Under the pieces are notes generated by a model that was not told where the DNA came from, made no database searches, and saw only the letters and a list, made by a program, of their open reading frames with translations. Shown here piece by piece: positions 8,118-18,463 of a DNA stretch of 64,000 bases. This stretch comes from Cellulomonas palmilytica (GTDB lineage: Bacteria; Actinomycetota; Actinomycetes; Actinomycetales; Cellulomonadaceae). The DNA is taken from contig NZ_CP062221.1 of NCBI RefSeq assembly GCF_021590045.1, positions 2,046,001-2,110,000 of the forward strand, written 5' to 3'. Each line of letters begins with the position of its first letter. The stretch's first letter is position 1. The translations under genes and the position numbers were made by a program.

Positions 8118-8795
8118 ATGTATCGCGCACTCGAGGAGCTCGATCTCGTCCGTGTACTCGCCGCACTCGCAGCACGTCGCCCTGTGTTCCACTCCGAGGC
8201 AGACATGCAGCAGGAGCTCGCGTGGCAGATCCATCTCCTGCACCCGGCCGTCGGAGTCCGTCTCGAGGTTCGTGTCCCGGAGCCGTCGAGGCCGGGACGC
8301 AGGGAGCGGGTGGACGTCCTCCTCCACACGGAGCTCGGTCGGGTCGCGATCGAGCTGAAGTACCCGACCGACGCGCTGAGCGCACAGATCGCCGACGAAC
8401 TCGTCGTGCTCCCGCGGCAAGGGGCGCAGGACGTCACGACGTACGACGTCGTGAAGGACATCCATCGCGTCGAGCACTTCGTGCGGACAGGGCTCGCCTC
8501 CGCTGGAGCCGTGATCGTCATCAGCAATGACCGCTCGTACTGGACCGATCCAGGCCATGGTCGTGCTACCGCTGCCTCGGCGTTCAGGCTCTATGAGGGC
8601 ACGGTGCTGAGTGGCTCGCGGTCGTGGGGTGCCGCTGCGGGGCCCGGCACGACGAGAGGCCGCGAGCCAGCGTTGGAGCTGTCCGGTGAGCACCGCCTCG
8701 CGTGGGGGCCGTTCAGCCGGATCGAAGGCGCCTCGCGGGGGGAGTTCCGTTCGCTTCTCGTCCCGGTGCATCCTTCTGATCCCGCGCGAGCCTGA
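8118..8795 (+). CDS. PD-(D/E)XK nuclease-like protein of unknown role
   Basis: This is a 225-aa protein with no confident family match. Its centre reads RVDVLLHTELGRVAIELKYP, with Asp and then Glu-x-Lys on neighbouring strands. That is the arrangement of a PD-(D/E)XK nuclease core. Lower-frequency codons (such as CTA, ATA-free but T-ending ones) are more common here than in neighbours, and local GC looks lower. Together with its place beside tRNA-Gly this suggests acquisition by transfer. No methyltransferase or antitoxin partner is adjacent. It may be a solitary restriction-like or defence nuclease. Confidence 0.6.
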   Translation: MYRALEELDLVRVLAALAARRPVFHSEADMQQELAWQIHLLHPAVGVRLEVRVPEPSRPGRRERVDVLLHTELGRVAIELKYPTDALSAQIADELVVLPRQGAQDVTTYDVVKDIHRVEHFVRTGLASAGAVIVISNDRSYWTDPGHGRATAASAFRLYEGTVLSGSRSWGAAAGPGTTRGREPALELSGEHRLAWGPFSRIEGASRGEFRSLLVPVHPSDPARA

Positions 8796-8840
8796 GGGAG
8801 ACCAAGCCGTTGGGGCTGGGGACCGCGGGGTAGGACTGGG

Positions 8841-8911
8841 AGCGGACGACGGGAATCGAACCCGCGTAGCCAGTTTGGAAGACTGGGGCTCTACCATTGA
8901 GCTACGTCCGC
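8841..8911 (-). tRNA. tRNA-Gly (anticodon TCC)
   Basis: On the minus strand the 5' acceptor GCGGACG (8911-8905) pairs with the 3' end at 8848-8842. The D-arm is TAGCTCAATGGTAGAGC, the anticodon loop is CTTCCAA, and the T-arm has GGGTTCGATTCCC. All arms are standard. CCA is not encoded; CCC follows the discriminator. Confidence 0.97.
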
Positions 8912-9177
8912 GCGGGCCGCACTGGTGCGGCCGGCGGCGTCAAGGGTACCGGCTCGCTCCGGTCCGTCCGAACCGCGCGCCGCGAGCGTGCGGGGGAGTG
9001 TGCGACAGGTCGTCGGTGGCACCGGGATTCGTCCGTGCTCCGGCGCGTGACGTACCATCGAGGGTCGCCCGTGCGCGCACCAGACCTCGAGCAGCACCTC
9101 GTGCCTGACGCCGCGCCGGAGCCCTCGCACCGCCGCCGGGAACGGCGAACCACCCCGATCAGTTGGAGAGCATCGAA

Positions 9178-10539
9178 GTGAAGAGCGCCGTCGAGACCCT
9201 GGAGCCGACGAAGGTCAAGCTGACCGTCGAGGTGACGTACGACGAGCTCCGCCCGAGCATCGAGCACGCGTACCAGCACATCGCGGAGCAGGTGACGGTG
9301 CCGGGCTTCCGCAAGGGCAAGGTGCCGCCGCGCATCATCGACCAGCGCGTCGGCCGTCCGGCGGTCATCGAGCACGCGGTGAACGAGGGTCTGGGCGGGT
9401 TCTACGCCGAGGCGGTCCGTGAGAACAAGCTGCGCCCGCTCGGCCAGCCCGAGGTCGAGGTCACCAAGGTCCCCGGTCTCGTCGCCGGCGAGGAGGAGGG
9501 TGAGCTGCACTTCTCCGCCGAGGTCGAGGTGCGCCCCGAGATCGAGATCCCCGCGCTCGACGGCCTGGCCGTCGAGGTCGAGGGCGTCGAGGTCCAGGAC
9601 GCGGACGTCGAGGGTCGCCTGGACGCGCTGCGTGAGCGCTTCGGCACGCTGGTCGGCGTGGACGCCCCGGCGCAGGCGGGCAACTTCGTCGTGATCGACC
9701 TGGTCGCGAAGATCGACGACGCCGAGGTCGACTCGGTGTCGGGCGTCAGCTACCAGATCGGCTCGGGCAACATGCTCGAGGGTCTCGACGAGGCGCTGAC
9801 GGGCCTGTCGGCCGGCGAGACGACGACGTTCGAGACCGAGCTGGCCGGCGGCGAGCACGCGGGCGAGAAGGCCCTGGTCACGGTGACGGCGACGACCGTC
9901 AAGGAGCGCCAGCTCCCCGACGCGGACGACGACTTCGCGCAGCTCGCGTCGGAGTTCGACACGCTGGAGGAGCTCAAGGCGGACCTGCGTGAGCAGGCCG
10001 CGCGCATCAAGGTCTCGAACCAGGCGGTGCAGGCGCGTGACCTGCTCGTCGAGAAGCTCGTCGAGAGCATCGAGATCCCGGTCCCGTCGGGTGTCGTCGA
10101 GGCCGAGGTGCACCGTCACCTCGAGTCCGAGGGTCGTCTCGAGGACGACGAGCACCGCACCGAGGTCACGGAGCAGGCGCAGACCGCGCTGCGCAACCAG
10201 ATCCTCCTGGACACGCTCGCCGAGAAGCTCGAGGTGAAGGTCTCCCAGCAGGAGCTGATCGAGTACCTCGTGCAGGCGTCGCGCCAGTACGGCATGGACC
10301 CGAACACGTTCATCAAGACGCTCGACGAGGGCGGTCAGATCCCGGCGATGGTGGCCGAGGTCGCGCGTTCGAAGTCGATCGCCGTGGCGCTGCGCCAGGT
10401 CAAGGTCACGGACCCGTCGGGTGCGGCCGTGGACCTGTCGGACTTCATCGGCACGGACGAGGACGACGCGGCGGAGTCGCAGGACGACGCGGCCGCTGCC
10501 GCCGCCGTCGCGGACGCCGCGGTGGACGCGACCGCCTGA
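9178..10539 (+). CDS. tig: Trigger factor, ribosome-associated chaperone and peptidyl-prolyl isomerase
   Basis: This folds nascent chains at the ribosome exit tunnel. The 453-aa product has the ribosome-docking signature GFRKGK at residues 43-48, an FKBP-type PPIase domain around residues 155-240, and a helical C-terminal chaperone domain. The last 30 residues are an acidic, Ala-rich tail (DEDDAAESQDDAAAA). GTG 9178 is preceded by GGAGAG and gives the usual VKSAVETLEPTKVKL start; the TTG 15 nt upstream is less likely. A -10-like TACCAT lies about 120 nt upstream. A strong terminator separates it from clpP1. Confidence 0.96.
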   Translation: MKSAVETLEPTKVKLTVEVTYDELRPSIEHAYQHIAEQVTVPGFRKGKVPPRIIDQRVGRPAVIEHAVNEGLGGFYAEAVRENKLRPLGQPEVEVTKVPGLVAGEEEGELHFSAEVEVRPEIEIPALDGLAVEVEGVEVQDADVEGRLDALRERFGTLVGVDAPAQAGNFVVIDLVAKIDDAEVDSVSGVSYQIGSGNMLEGLDEALTGLSAGETTTFETELAGGEHAGEKALVTVTATTVKERQLPDADDDFAQLASEFDTLEELKADLREQAARIKVSNQAVQARDLLVEKLVESIEIPVPSGVVEAEVHRHLESEGRLEDDEHRTEVTEQAQTALRNQILLDTLAEKLEVKVSQQELIEYLVQASRQYGMDPNTFIKTLDEGGQIPAMVAEVARSKSIAVALRQVKVTDPSGAAVDLSDFIGTDEDDAAESQDDAAAAAAVADAAVDATA

Positions 10540-10556
10540 CGTCCCACCATCCCGAC

Positions 10557-10593
10557 CGGGAGCCCGTCACCGCACGTCGGTGGCGGGCTCCCG
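10557..10593 (+). terminator. Terminator after tig
   Basis: Arms 10557-10572 and 10578-10593 give a 16-bp stem with one G-T pair around the loop CACGT. It starts 17 nt after the tig stop codon. Confidence 0.8.
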
Positions 10594-10621
10594 TCGTCGT
10601 GCCGGGTGCCACCGGCGCGGG

Positions 10622-10638
10622 CTGCGCCGACAGCGAAA
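10622..10638 (+). promoter_or_regulatory. ClgR-like activator box upstream of clpP1P2
   Basis: The sequence CGCCGACAGCGAA fits the core CGCYNANRGCGW remembered for ClgR sites in actinobacteria. It lies about 39 nt before a -10-like TAGTGT (10677-10682), a sensible place for an activator. ClgR is known to activate clp genes in this phylum. Binding is not shown here, and the flanking bases fit less well. Confidence 0.45.
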
Positions 10639-10722
10639 CGGGCCGTGGCCGGGCCGGATCTGCGGCGGCCGGGCGTTAGTGTCACTGCGACGCAAGGACG
10701 CCGCTTCGACCAAGGAGCCTTC

Positions 10723-11337
10723 GTGAACGACTTCCCGGCCATGGCCCGGGCCGATTCCCCCGGACTCGGCCTGAACGACCACATCTACAACCGGCTGCTG
10801 CGCGAGCGGATCATCTGGCTCGGTTCCGAGGTGCGCGACGAGAACGCGAACGCGATCTGCGCGCAGATGATGCTCCTGGCGGCGGAGGACCCGGACAAGG
10901 ACATCTGGCTGTACATCAACTCGCCGGGCGGCTCGATCACGGCCGGCATGGCGATCTACGACACGATGCAGTACATCAAGCCGGACGTCGCGACCATCGC
11001 GATGGGCATGGCCGCCTCGATGGGGCAGTTCCTGCTCTCGTCGGGTGCGAAGGGCAAGCGGTACGCGACGCCCCACGCCCGCGTGATGATGCACCAGCCC
11101 TCCGGCGGCATCGGCGGTACGGCCACGGACGTGCGCATCAACGCGCAGCTGATCCTGCACATGAAGACCGTGCTCGCGGAGCTGACGGCCGCGCAGACCG
11201 GCAAGTCGGTGGAGCAGATCAACTCGGACGCGGACCGTGACCGGTGGTTCACGGCGCAGGAGGCGCTCGAGTACGGGTTCATCGACCACGTCGTCGAGGC
11301 TGCGAGCTCCGTGGCGGGCCGCGGCGGGACCGCCTGA
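10723..11337 (+). CDS. clpP1: ATP-dependent Clp protease proteolytic subunit, first copy
   Basis: This is a serine peptidase of the Clp barrel, 204 aa. The catalytic triad is Ser99 in GMAASMG, His124 in MMHQPSGG and probably Asp173 in DADRDRW. AAGGAG at 10712-10717 supports the GTG at 10723; an in-frame ATG at 10741 is the alternative. It is followed after 23 nt by a second clpP gene, and actinobacteria generally assemble one mixed ClpP1P2 barrel. clpX, encoding the unfoldase, lies 400 nt downstream. Control by ClgR is suggested by the box upstream. Confidence 0.95.
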   Translation: MNDFPAMARADSPGLGLNDHIYNRLLRERIIWLGSEVRDENANAICAQMMLLAAEDPDKDIWLYINSPGGSITAGMAIYDTMQYIKPDVATIAMGMAASMGQFLLSSGAKGKRYATPHARVMMHQPSGGIGGTATDVRINAQLILHMKTVLAELTAAQTGKSVEQINSDADRDRWFTAQEALEYGFIDHVVEAASSVAGRGGTA

Positions 11338-11360
11338 GCGTTCGAGACCGAGGAGAACCA

Positions 11361-12065
11361 GTGAGCACCGAGTCCCAGTTCATCGCCCGGGCGGGCGCGC
11401 TCGCGGGTGGCTTCGGCCGCCCGGCCGCGGCGGGTCCGTCGGCCCGCTACGTGCTGCCGCAGTTCGAGGAGCGCACGGCCTACGGCTTCAAGCGCCAGGA
11501 CCCGTACACCAAGCTGTTCGAGGACCGCATCATCTTCCTCGGCGTGCAGGTGGACGACGCGTCCGCCGACGACGTGATGGCGCAGCTGCTGGTCCTGGAG
11601 AGCAACGACCCGGACCGTGACATCACGCTCTACATCAACTCGCCCGGTGGCTCGTTCACCGCGCTGACGGCGATCTACGACACGATGCAGTACATCAAGC
11701 CGGAGATCGCGACCGTGTGCCTCGGGCAGGCGGCCTCCGCGGCGGCGGTGCTGCTCGCGGCGGGCACGAAGGGCAAGCGCCTGGCCCTGCCGAACGCGCG
11801 CGTGCTGATCCACCAGCCCGCGATGGAGGGCGGCGGCTACGCGCAGGCGTCCGACATCGAGATCCACGCGAACGAGCTCATCCGCATGCGCGAGTGGCTC
11901 GAGGAGACGATCGCGCACCACACGGGACGCGACGTCGGGGTGGTCCGCCAGGACATCGAGCGCGACAAGATCCTCACGGCGCAGCAGGCGCTCGAGTACG
12001 GCCTGGTCGACCAGGTGCTCGCGAGCCGCAAGGGCGCGCGGCCGACGGTCATCGAGCCGTCCTGA
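11361..12065 (+). CDS. clpP2: ATP-dependent Clp protease proteolytic subunit, second copy
   Basis: This is the second ClpP, 234 aa, with a longer N-terminus than ClpP1. Triad candidates are Ser126 in GQAASAAAV, His151 in LIHQPAMEG and Asp202 in DIERDK. The GTG at 11361 follows GAGGAGAACCA. In mycobacteria the two ClpP proteins form stacked different rings and ClpP2 receives the ATPase; the same division is likely here but not proven. It is probably in one transcript with clpP1. Confidence 0.95.
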   Translation: MSTESQFIARAGALAGGFGRPAAAGPSARYVLPQFEERTAYGFKRQDPYTKLFEDRIIFLGVQVDDASADDVMAQLLVLESNDPDRDITLYINSPGGSFTALTAIYDTMQYIKPEIATVCLGQAASAAAVLLAAGTKGKRLALPNARVLIHQPAMEGGGYAQASDIEIHANELIRMREWLEETIAHHTGRDVGVVRQDIERDKILTAQQALEYGLVDQVLASRKGARPTVIEPS

Positions 12066-12461
12066 GCCGTCGGGGGGCGGTCGCGGTCGGTGCTGCCAGC
12101 CGGCGTCCCCTCGGGTGAACGGCGAGCGTGCACGAGCCGGACGACGACGGCGGGCGCAGACGGGTGATCCTGCCCGGCGGCACCCGCCGTCGTCGCGCTC
12201 GGCGGGTCCCGTACGGGCGGCCTGGCTCGTCCGATAGCCCAGATCGGGCGCGCCAAAACGTTTCGTACGGGCAAGAGTGCCCAGACGAGCGAGGACACGC
12301 CGCGACACGATGCGGGGTACGCCTGACACGGTGCGCGGCGTAGTGTCCAATGGGACACCGGCGTCGACGCACGCAGTGCGACGAGGCAACCGGACGGCAC
12401 CAGCCGACCGACGCAGGACGCAGGCCGCGAGGGGCGGCGCAGGGCGAGGAAGGGACGAGAC
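12066..12461 (+). promoter_or_regulatory. Gap between clpP2 and clpX with inverted repeats
   Basis: This 396-bp gap shows no convincing gene. It holds the palindrome CCCGTACGGG (12208-12217), a locally AT-rich AAAACGTTT near 12255-12263, and the perfect inverted repeat GTGTCC-AATG-GGACAC at 12343-12358. The latter two lie where the clpX promoter should be. No standard heat-shock operator was recognised. Confidence 0.4.
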
Positions 12462-13727
<1,266 letters not shown>

Positions 13728-13758
13728 CCCGCTCCGCCCGCGGCCTAGGATCGCGAGC

Positions 13759-14181
13759 GTGACCGACGCGAGCCGCCCCGCCGAACCGGACCTCGAGAGC
13801 GGGGGAGCGCCCGCGGGCGAGCCCTCGGGCATCCCGCCGGAGCTCGCGCGGCTGCGGCACAGCATCGACAACATCGACGCCGCGCTCGTCTACCTGCTCG
13901 CGGAGCGGTTCAAGGCGACCAAGCAGGTCGGCGTGCTCAAGGCGCAGCGCGGCCTGCCACCGTCCGACCCGGGCCGCGAGGTGCGTCAGGTGGCGCGCCT
14001 GCGCGAGCTCGCGCAGCAGGCGGACCTCGACCCGGTGTTCGCGGAGAAGTTCCTGGCGTTCATCGTCGAGGAGGTGATCCGCCACCACGAGGCGATCGCG
14101 CAGGACCGAGGGCACGACGCCGGGGACGAGCCGCAGGGCGAGGCCGGGCACGAAACCGCAGGTGGCGGCGCCCCGTCGTGA
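13759..14181 (+). CDS. Chorismate mutase (AroQ type)
   Basis: This is a small helical protein of 140 aa that converts chorismate to prephenate for Phe and Tyr synthesis. The AroQ core is visible in LARLRHSIDNIDAALVYLLA, followed by RFKATKQVGVLKAQRGLPP and RVARLRELA. These carry the expected Arg and Lys residues. Flanks are low-complexity: Pro/Gly-rich at the start, Gly/Glu-rich at the end. GTG 13759 sits 32 nt after the clpX stop. No other aromatic gene is adjacent. Confidence 0.88.
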   Translation: MTDASRPAEPDLESGGAPAGEPSGIPPELARLRHSIDNIDAALVYLLAERFKATKQVGVLKAQRGLPPSDPGREVRQVARLRELAQQADLDPVFAEKFLAFIVEEVIRHHEAIAQDRGHDAGDEPQGEAGHETAGGGAPS

Positions 14182-14349
14182 CGGCCCCGCGGCGACCTCG
14201 CACACGGCCCTCGCCAGGGGTGGCGGGGGGCGCGAACGTGCGGTTGGTTAGGAGTGGTCAGCGAGGCTCGAGACGCGCAGCCGCTGCTGTCGGCGTCCCG
14301 GGCACCGTCCACTGCACGGCCCACCTCGTGGGCCGAAGGAGGTTGCCGC

Positions 14350-15552
14350 ATGGACCTGCACTGGCTCAAGCCGCTGCTCGGCCGGACGTCGCCGTTCATC
14401 ACCGTGTTCCTCGACGCGACGAGAGCCGAGTCGGCGGGGGAGTCGGAGGCGGCGGACCGGTGGAAGGCGGCGAGGCGGTCGCTCGAGCGCGACGGCGCGC
14501 CGGGTGCCGTGCTCGACGAGATCGCCGACCTGGTCGCGGTGCCGACCGGGGTGCGAGGACCGCACGGCCGGGTCGTCGTCGCGGACGGCCACGGTGTCCT
14601 GGTCGACCGTGTCGTGGCGGAGCCGCCCGCGCAGACGGTCGCGACGTTCGGCCCCGTGCCGGACCTTCTGCCGGCGGTCCGGGCCGCCGACGAGGCGGTC
14701 GCGCTGCTCGTCGTCTCCGTGGACCGCACGGGCGCGGACCTCGTCTGGAAGTCCGCGGGCGGTCCGCGCCCCGGGACGGGCGAGGACGGGGAGCCGCTGC
14801 ACGAGACCGTGGAGGGCGGCCACGACGACGTGCACAAGACCCGGGAGAACGGGCTGTCGCGCCGCGGCCAGACGCGCGCCGAGGACTCGTGGCAGCGCAA
14901 CGCCGAGGAGGTCGCGGCGTTCCTCGACAAGCGGGTCGCGGAGCGCACGCCCGAGCTCGTCGTGCTGACGGGTGACGTGCGCGCGGTCGCGCTCGTGTGC
15001 GAGAAGGTCGGGCAGCAGGTGCGCGAGCTCGTCGTCGAGGTGCCCGGCGGCTCGCGCGGCGCGGGTGCCAAGCCGGACGCGTTCGCGCAGCGCGTGCACG
15101 CCGCGGTCGACGAGCTGCGCGCGAAGCGGCGCCGGGCCGTGCTGGACCGGTTCGGGCAGGCGCTCGGGCGCGGGGAGGCCGCGGTGACGTCCCTCGACGA
15201 CGTCGTCGAGGTGCTGCGCCGGGGCCAGGTCGCCGAGCTCGTGCTCGGTGAGGCGGCGCTCGGGACCCTGCAGGAGCGCGAGGTGCTCGTCGGCCTGCAG
15301 CCGCTCGAGCTCGCGACCAGCCAGGCGGACCTCGACACCCTGGGCGTGGCCGAGGCGCGGCGCTACCCGGCCGGTGTCGCGCTCGTGCGGGCCGCGCTCG
15401 CGCAGGACGCCGGCGTGACGTTCTCCCCCGACGGCGCCGCCGACCTCGTCGACGGTGTGGGGGCGCTGCTGCGCTGGTCCGACGAGTCGACGCCCAGCGA
15501 GCAGCTGCTCACGCAGTCGGCGGACGCGCGGCGCGTGCGCGCGATCCCGTAG
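14350..15552 (+). CDS. Rv2629/baeRF-type protein (Vms1/eRF1-like peptidyl-tRNA hydrolase fold)
   Basis: This 400-aa protein resembles the actinobacterial Rv2629 family, classed as a bacterial relative of eRF1/Vms1. The N-terminus MDLHWLKPLLGRTSPFITVF and the central SRRGQTRAEDSWQRNAEEVA are the features used. These proteins are proposed to act on stalled ribosomes or peptidyl-tRNA, but the bacterial role is poorly known. A strong GAAGGAGG at 14335-14342 fixes the ATG at 14350. It converges on the acyl-CoA synthetase gene with only 19 nt between stops. Confidence 0.75.
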   Translation: MDLHWLKPLLGRTSPFITVFLDATRAESAGESEAADRWKAARRSLERDGAPGAVLDEIADLVAVPTGVRGPHGRVVVADGHGVLVDRVVAEPPAQTVATFGPVPDLLPAVRAADEAVALLVVSVDRTGADLVWKSAGGPRPGTGEDGEPLHETVEGGHDDVHKTRENGLSRRGQTRAEDSWQRNAEEVAAFLDKRVAERTPELVVLTGDVRAVALVCEKVGQQVRELVVEVPGGSRGAGAKPDAFAQRVHAAVDELRAKRRRAVLDRFGQALGRGEAAVTSLDDVVEVLRRGQVAELVLGEAALGTLQEREVLVGLQPLELATSQADLDTLGVAEARRYPAGVALVRAALAQDAGVTFSPDGAADLVDGVGALLRWSDESTPSEQLLTQSADARRVRAIP

Positions 15553-15571
15553 GGGACCCGCCCGGGTCGCG

Positions 15572-17392
15572 TCAGTCCTTGGTCGCGCGGGTGTCGGTGT
15601 AGAGCTCCTCGATCGTGTCCGCGAAGTCCGCGAGCACACGCGCGCGCTTCACCTTGAGCGACGGCGTGAGGTACCCGTTCGCCTCGGTGAGGTCCGTGGG
15701 CAGCACCGTGAACTTGCGGATGGACTCGGCGCGCGAGACCGCCTCGTTGGCGCGCGCGACCGCGCGGTCGAGCGCCTCGAGCACGGACGGGTGCGCGCCT
15801 GCCGTGACGGCGTCCATGGCGGGCAGGCCGTGGTTCGCGAGCCAGCCGGGCAGCATCTCCGCGTCGAGCGTCACGAGCGCGCCGATGAACGGCCGCTGGT
15901 CGCCGACGACGACGACCTGGCTGACGATCGGGTGCCCGCGCAGGCGGTCCTCGAGCACCGCGGGGGCGACGTTCTTGCCGCCCGCGGTCACGATGATCTC
16001 CTTGGATCGGCCCGTGATGCGCAGGTAGCCGTCCTCGTCGAGCGAGCCGAGGTCGCCCGTGCGGAACCAGCCGTCGACGAGCGCGACCTTCGTCGCCTCC
16101 TCGTCGTGCCGGTACCCGCGGAACACGTGCGGGCCCCTGATCCAGATCTCGCCCGTGTCGTCGACGCGGACCTGCGTCCCGGGGAACGCCGGTCCGACCG
16201 TGCCGACCTTCGTGAGGCGCGGCAGGTTGACCGCCGTCGGCGCGGTCGTCTCGGTGAGCCCGTAGCCCTCGAGGACGCGCACGCCGATGCCCCGGAAGAA
16301 GTGTCCGAGCCGGTCACCGAGCGGAGCGCCGCCGGAGATCGCCCACTCGACGTGCCCGCCGAGCGCGGCGCGCAGCTTCGCGTGCACGAGCCGGCCCGCG
16401 AGGCGGTGCTGCGCGCGCAGCGACGCACTCGGGCCCTGCGGGGTGTCGAGCGCGCGCGAGTACTGGATGGCGACCTTCGCCGCCCACCGGAACACGCGCA
16501 GCGACGCGCCCGTGCCGGCCTTCTGCTCGGCCGAGTTGTAGACCTTCTCGAACACGCGCGGCACGGCCAGCAGGAACGTCGGGTGGAACGCCGCGAGGTC
16601 GGGCAGCAGGTTGCGCGTGTCGGGCGTGTGCCCGAGCACCGCGCCCGAGGGCACGCACAGCACCTGGATGAACCGCGCGAACACGTGCGCGAGCGGCAGG
16701 AACAGCAGCGTGCGGGAGTGCGGCTGCGCGTACACCTCGCCGAGGTCGTCGATGCCGAGCAGGCAGACCGCGATGAAGTTGCCGTGCGTGAGCTCGACGC
16801 CCTTGGGGCGGCCCGTGGTGCCGGACGTGTAGATGACCGTCGCGAGGTCGTCGCGGTCCGCCAGCGCGCTGCGCCGCTCGATCTCGGCGTCCGGGACGTC
16901 GCGGCCCGACAGGACGAGCTGGTCGAGCGCGCCCGCGTCGATCACGAGGACCTCGCCGAGGCCGGGCAGGTCGTCGCGCACGCTCTCGACGACGCCCGCG
17001 TGCGCCTCGGTCTCGGCGACGAGCAGGCGGATGCCCGCGTCCGCGCAGATCCACCGGACCTGCTCCGCGGAGTCCGTCTCGTAGACCGGCACGCCGACCG
17101 CGCCCGCGGCCCAGGTCGCGAAGTCGAGAACCGTCCACTCGTACCGCGTGCGCGACATGATCCCGACGCGGTCCCCGGGGGCGATGCCGCGCGCGACGAG
17201 CCCCTTGGCGACCGCGGTGACCTCGGCGACGAACGCGCGCACCGTCACGGGTGTCCACGCCGAGCCCATGCCCGACGAACGCTCGGCGAACGTGCCGTCG
17301 GGGTCGCGCGCCAGGCGCTGCGCGAGCATCCCGGGGATCGACCGGGGGGCGTCGGCGGGCAGGGTCCTCGTGGGCTGGGTGCTGGCGGACAT
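15572..17392 (-). CDS. Long-chain fatty acid-CoA ligase (AMP-forming)
   Basis: This member of the acyl-adenylate enzyme family activates fatty acids with ATP and CoA. It has 606 aa, the usual length for FadD15-like bacterial enzymes. The P-loop-like motif A3 is YTSGTTGRPKGVELTHGN, and later motifs GYGLTETTA, WFRTGDLG and GRSKEIIVTAGGKNV are intact, including the final catalytic Lys region. The ATG at 17392 has GGAGAGAG 3 nt upstream. It is likely cytoplasmic or membrane-associated. It lies 96 nt downstream of the aldo/keto reductase on the same strand and may share its transcript. Confidence 0.93.
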   Translation of the reverse strand: MSASTQPTRTLPADAPRSIPGMLAQRLARDPDGTFAERSSGMGSAWTPVTVRAFVAEVTAVAKGLVARGIAPGDRVGIMSRTRYEWTVLDFATWAAGAVGVPVYETDSAEQVRWICADAGIRLLVAETEAHAGVVESVRDDLPGLGEVLVIDAGALDQLVLSGRDVPDAEIERRSALADRDDLATVIYTSGTTGRPKGVELTHGNFIAVCLLGIDDLGEVYAQPHSRTLLFLPLAHVFARFIQVLCVPSGAVLGHTPDTRNLLPDLAAFHPTFLLAVPRVFEKVYNSAEQKAGTGASLRVFRWAAKVAIQYSRALDTPQGPSASLRAQHRLAGRLVHAKLRAALGGHVEWAISGGAPLGDRLGHFFRGIGVRVLEGYGLTETTAPTAVNLPRLTKVGTVGPAFPGTQVRVDDTGEIWIRGPHVFRGYRHDEEATKVALVDGWFRTGDLGSLDEDGYLRITGRSKEIIVTAGGKNVAPAVLEDRLRGHPIVSQVVVVGDQRPFIGALVTLDAEMLPGWLANHGLPAMDAVTAGAHPSVLEALDRAVARANEAVSRAESIRKFTVLPTDLTEANGYLTPSLKVKRARVLADFADTIEELYTDTRATKD

Positions 17393-17488
17393 GTCTCTCT
17401 CCGTGGGGGTACGACGAGACCCTATCGCTCGGTTACCGGTCGGTAGCCGAGGTGCGCCCGGTCCTCGCGGCACGGCCCCGGCCCGGGG

Positions 17489-18358
17489 TCACAGCTCCTC
17501 GTAGACCGCCGGGTCCTGGCCGTTCGTGCGCCCGTCCGGCCGCGACAGCCCGCTGATCGCCGCGACCTCGTCGGCCGACAGCGCGAAGTCGAACACCGCC
17601 AGGTTCTCCCGCCGGCGCTGCGCCGACCCGGACTTCGGCAGCGGGACCGCACCCAGCTCGACGTGCCAGCGCAGCACCACCTGGCCGGGCGTGCGGCCGT
17701 GCGCCCGGGCGATCTCCTGGATCACCGGCTCGTCCAGCAGCGGGCCGCGGGCCAGCGGGCTCCACGACTGCGTGAGCACGCCGCGTGCGTCGTCGGCGCC
17801 ACGCTGCTCGGGCTGCGCGAAGTGCGGGTGCAGCTCGACCTGGTTGACGCTCGGGAGCTCACCGGTGACGCGCTTGAGGGAGTCGAGGTGCTCGGGCAGG
17901 AAGTTCGACACGCCCACCGAGCGGATCAGGCCCGCGTCACGCAACGAGAGCAGCGCCGCGAACGCCTCCGCGTACAGCCCGCGGCCCGGGTTGGGCCAGT
18001 GGATGAGGACCAGGTCCCAGTGGTCGAGCCCGGCGCGCAGCAACGACTCCTGCACGGCCGTGACCGCGTCGTCGTGCCGGTGGTAGCGGCCCGGCAGCTT
18101 GGACTGCAGCACGAGCTCGTCGCGCGGGACGCCGGACTGTCGCACGCCCGCGCCCACCGCGCCCTCGTTCTCGTAGTTGTACGCGGTGTCGATCAGGCGG
18201 TACCCCGCCGCGATCGCGTCCGCCACCGCGTCCCGGCCGGCGAACCCCTTGAGCGGGTAGGTGCCGAACCCGATCGCGGGCAGCACGAGTCCGTCGGCGA
18301 GAGTGCGGGTGGGGATGTCCTCGGGGGCGGTGGGGCGGCTCGTCGAGGTGTCGGTCAT
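17489..18358 (-). CDS. Aldo/keto reductase
   Basis: This is an NADPH-dependent TIM-barrel oxidoreductase of 289 aa. The catalytic tetrad is in place: Asp and Tyr in LIDTAYNYENE, Lys in LQSKLPGRYH, and His in LIHWPNP. The NADP-binding end KSGSAQRRRENL is typical of the 2,5-diketogluconate reductase-like group. The substrate is unknown. I chose the ATG at 18358 (MTDTSTSRP); ATG 18367 is a slightly longer option. Confidence 0.9.
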   Translation of the reverse strand: MTDTSTSRPTAPEDIPTRTLADGLVLPAIGFGTYPLKGFAGRDAVADAIAAGYRLIDTAYNYENEGAVGAGVRQSGVPRDELVLQSKLPGRYHRHDDAVTAVQESLLRAGLDHWDLVLIHWPNPGRGLYAEAFAALLSLRDAGLIRSVGVSNFLPEHLDSLKRVTGELPSVNQVELHPHFAQPEQRGADDARGVLTQSWSPLARGPLLDEPVIQEIARAHGRTPGQVVLRWHVELGAVPLPKSGSAQRRRENLAVFDFALSADEVAAISGLSRPDGRTNGQDPAVYEEL

Positions 18359-18398
18359 GCCCCGCACGCTACGCCCGGACCGGCCGGGCGGGCACGAC

Positions 18399-18434
18399 GA
18401 GAGCGCCGCCCACCCGTGGGGGAGCGGCGCTCTC
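18399..18434 (-). terminator. Terminator after valS
   Basis: GAGAGCGCCGC at 18399-18409 pairs perfectly with 18424-18434, giving an 11-bp stem and 14-nt loop. It lies between the valS stop codon (18464) and the aldo/keto reductase start on the minus strand. Confidence 0.75.
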
Positions 18435-18463
18435 GGCGTTCCGGCGCGGCGAACCGCGTGGCG

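Noticed and set aside
8118..8795. Restriction-modification system
   Set aside because: No methyltransferase is adjacent; only the single nuclease-like gene can be supported.
14182..14349. Upstream extension of the baeRF gene to 14254
   Set aside because: The ATG at 14350 has a strong GAAGGAGG site and a family-like N-terminus, so the longer version is unlikely.
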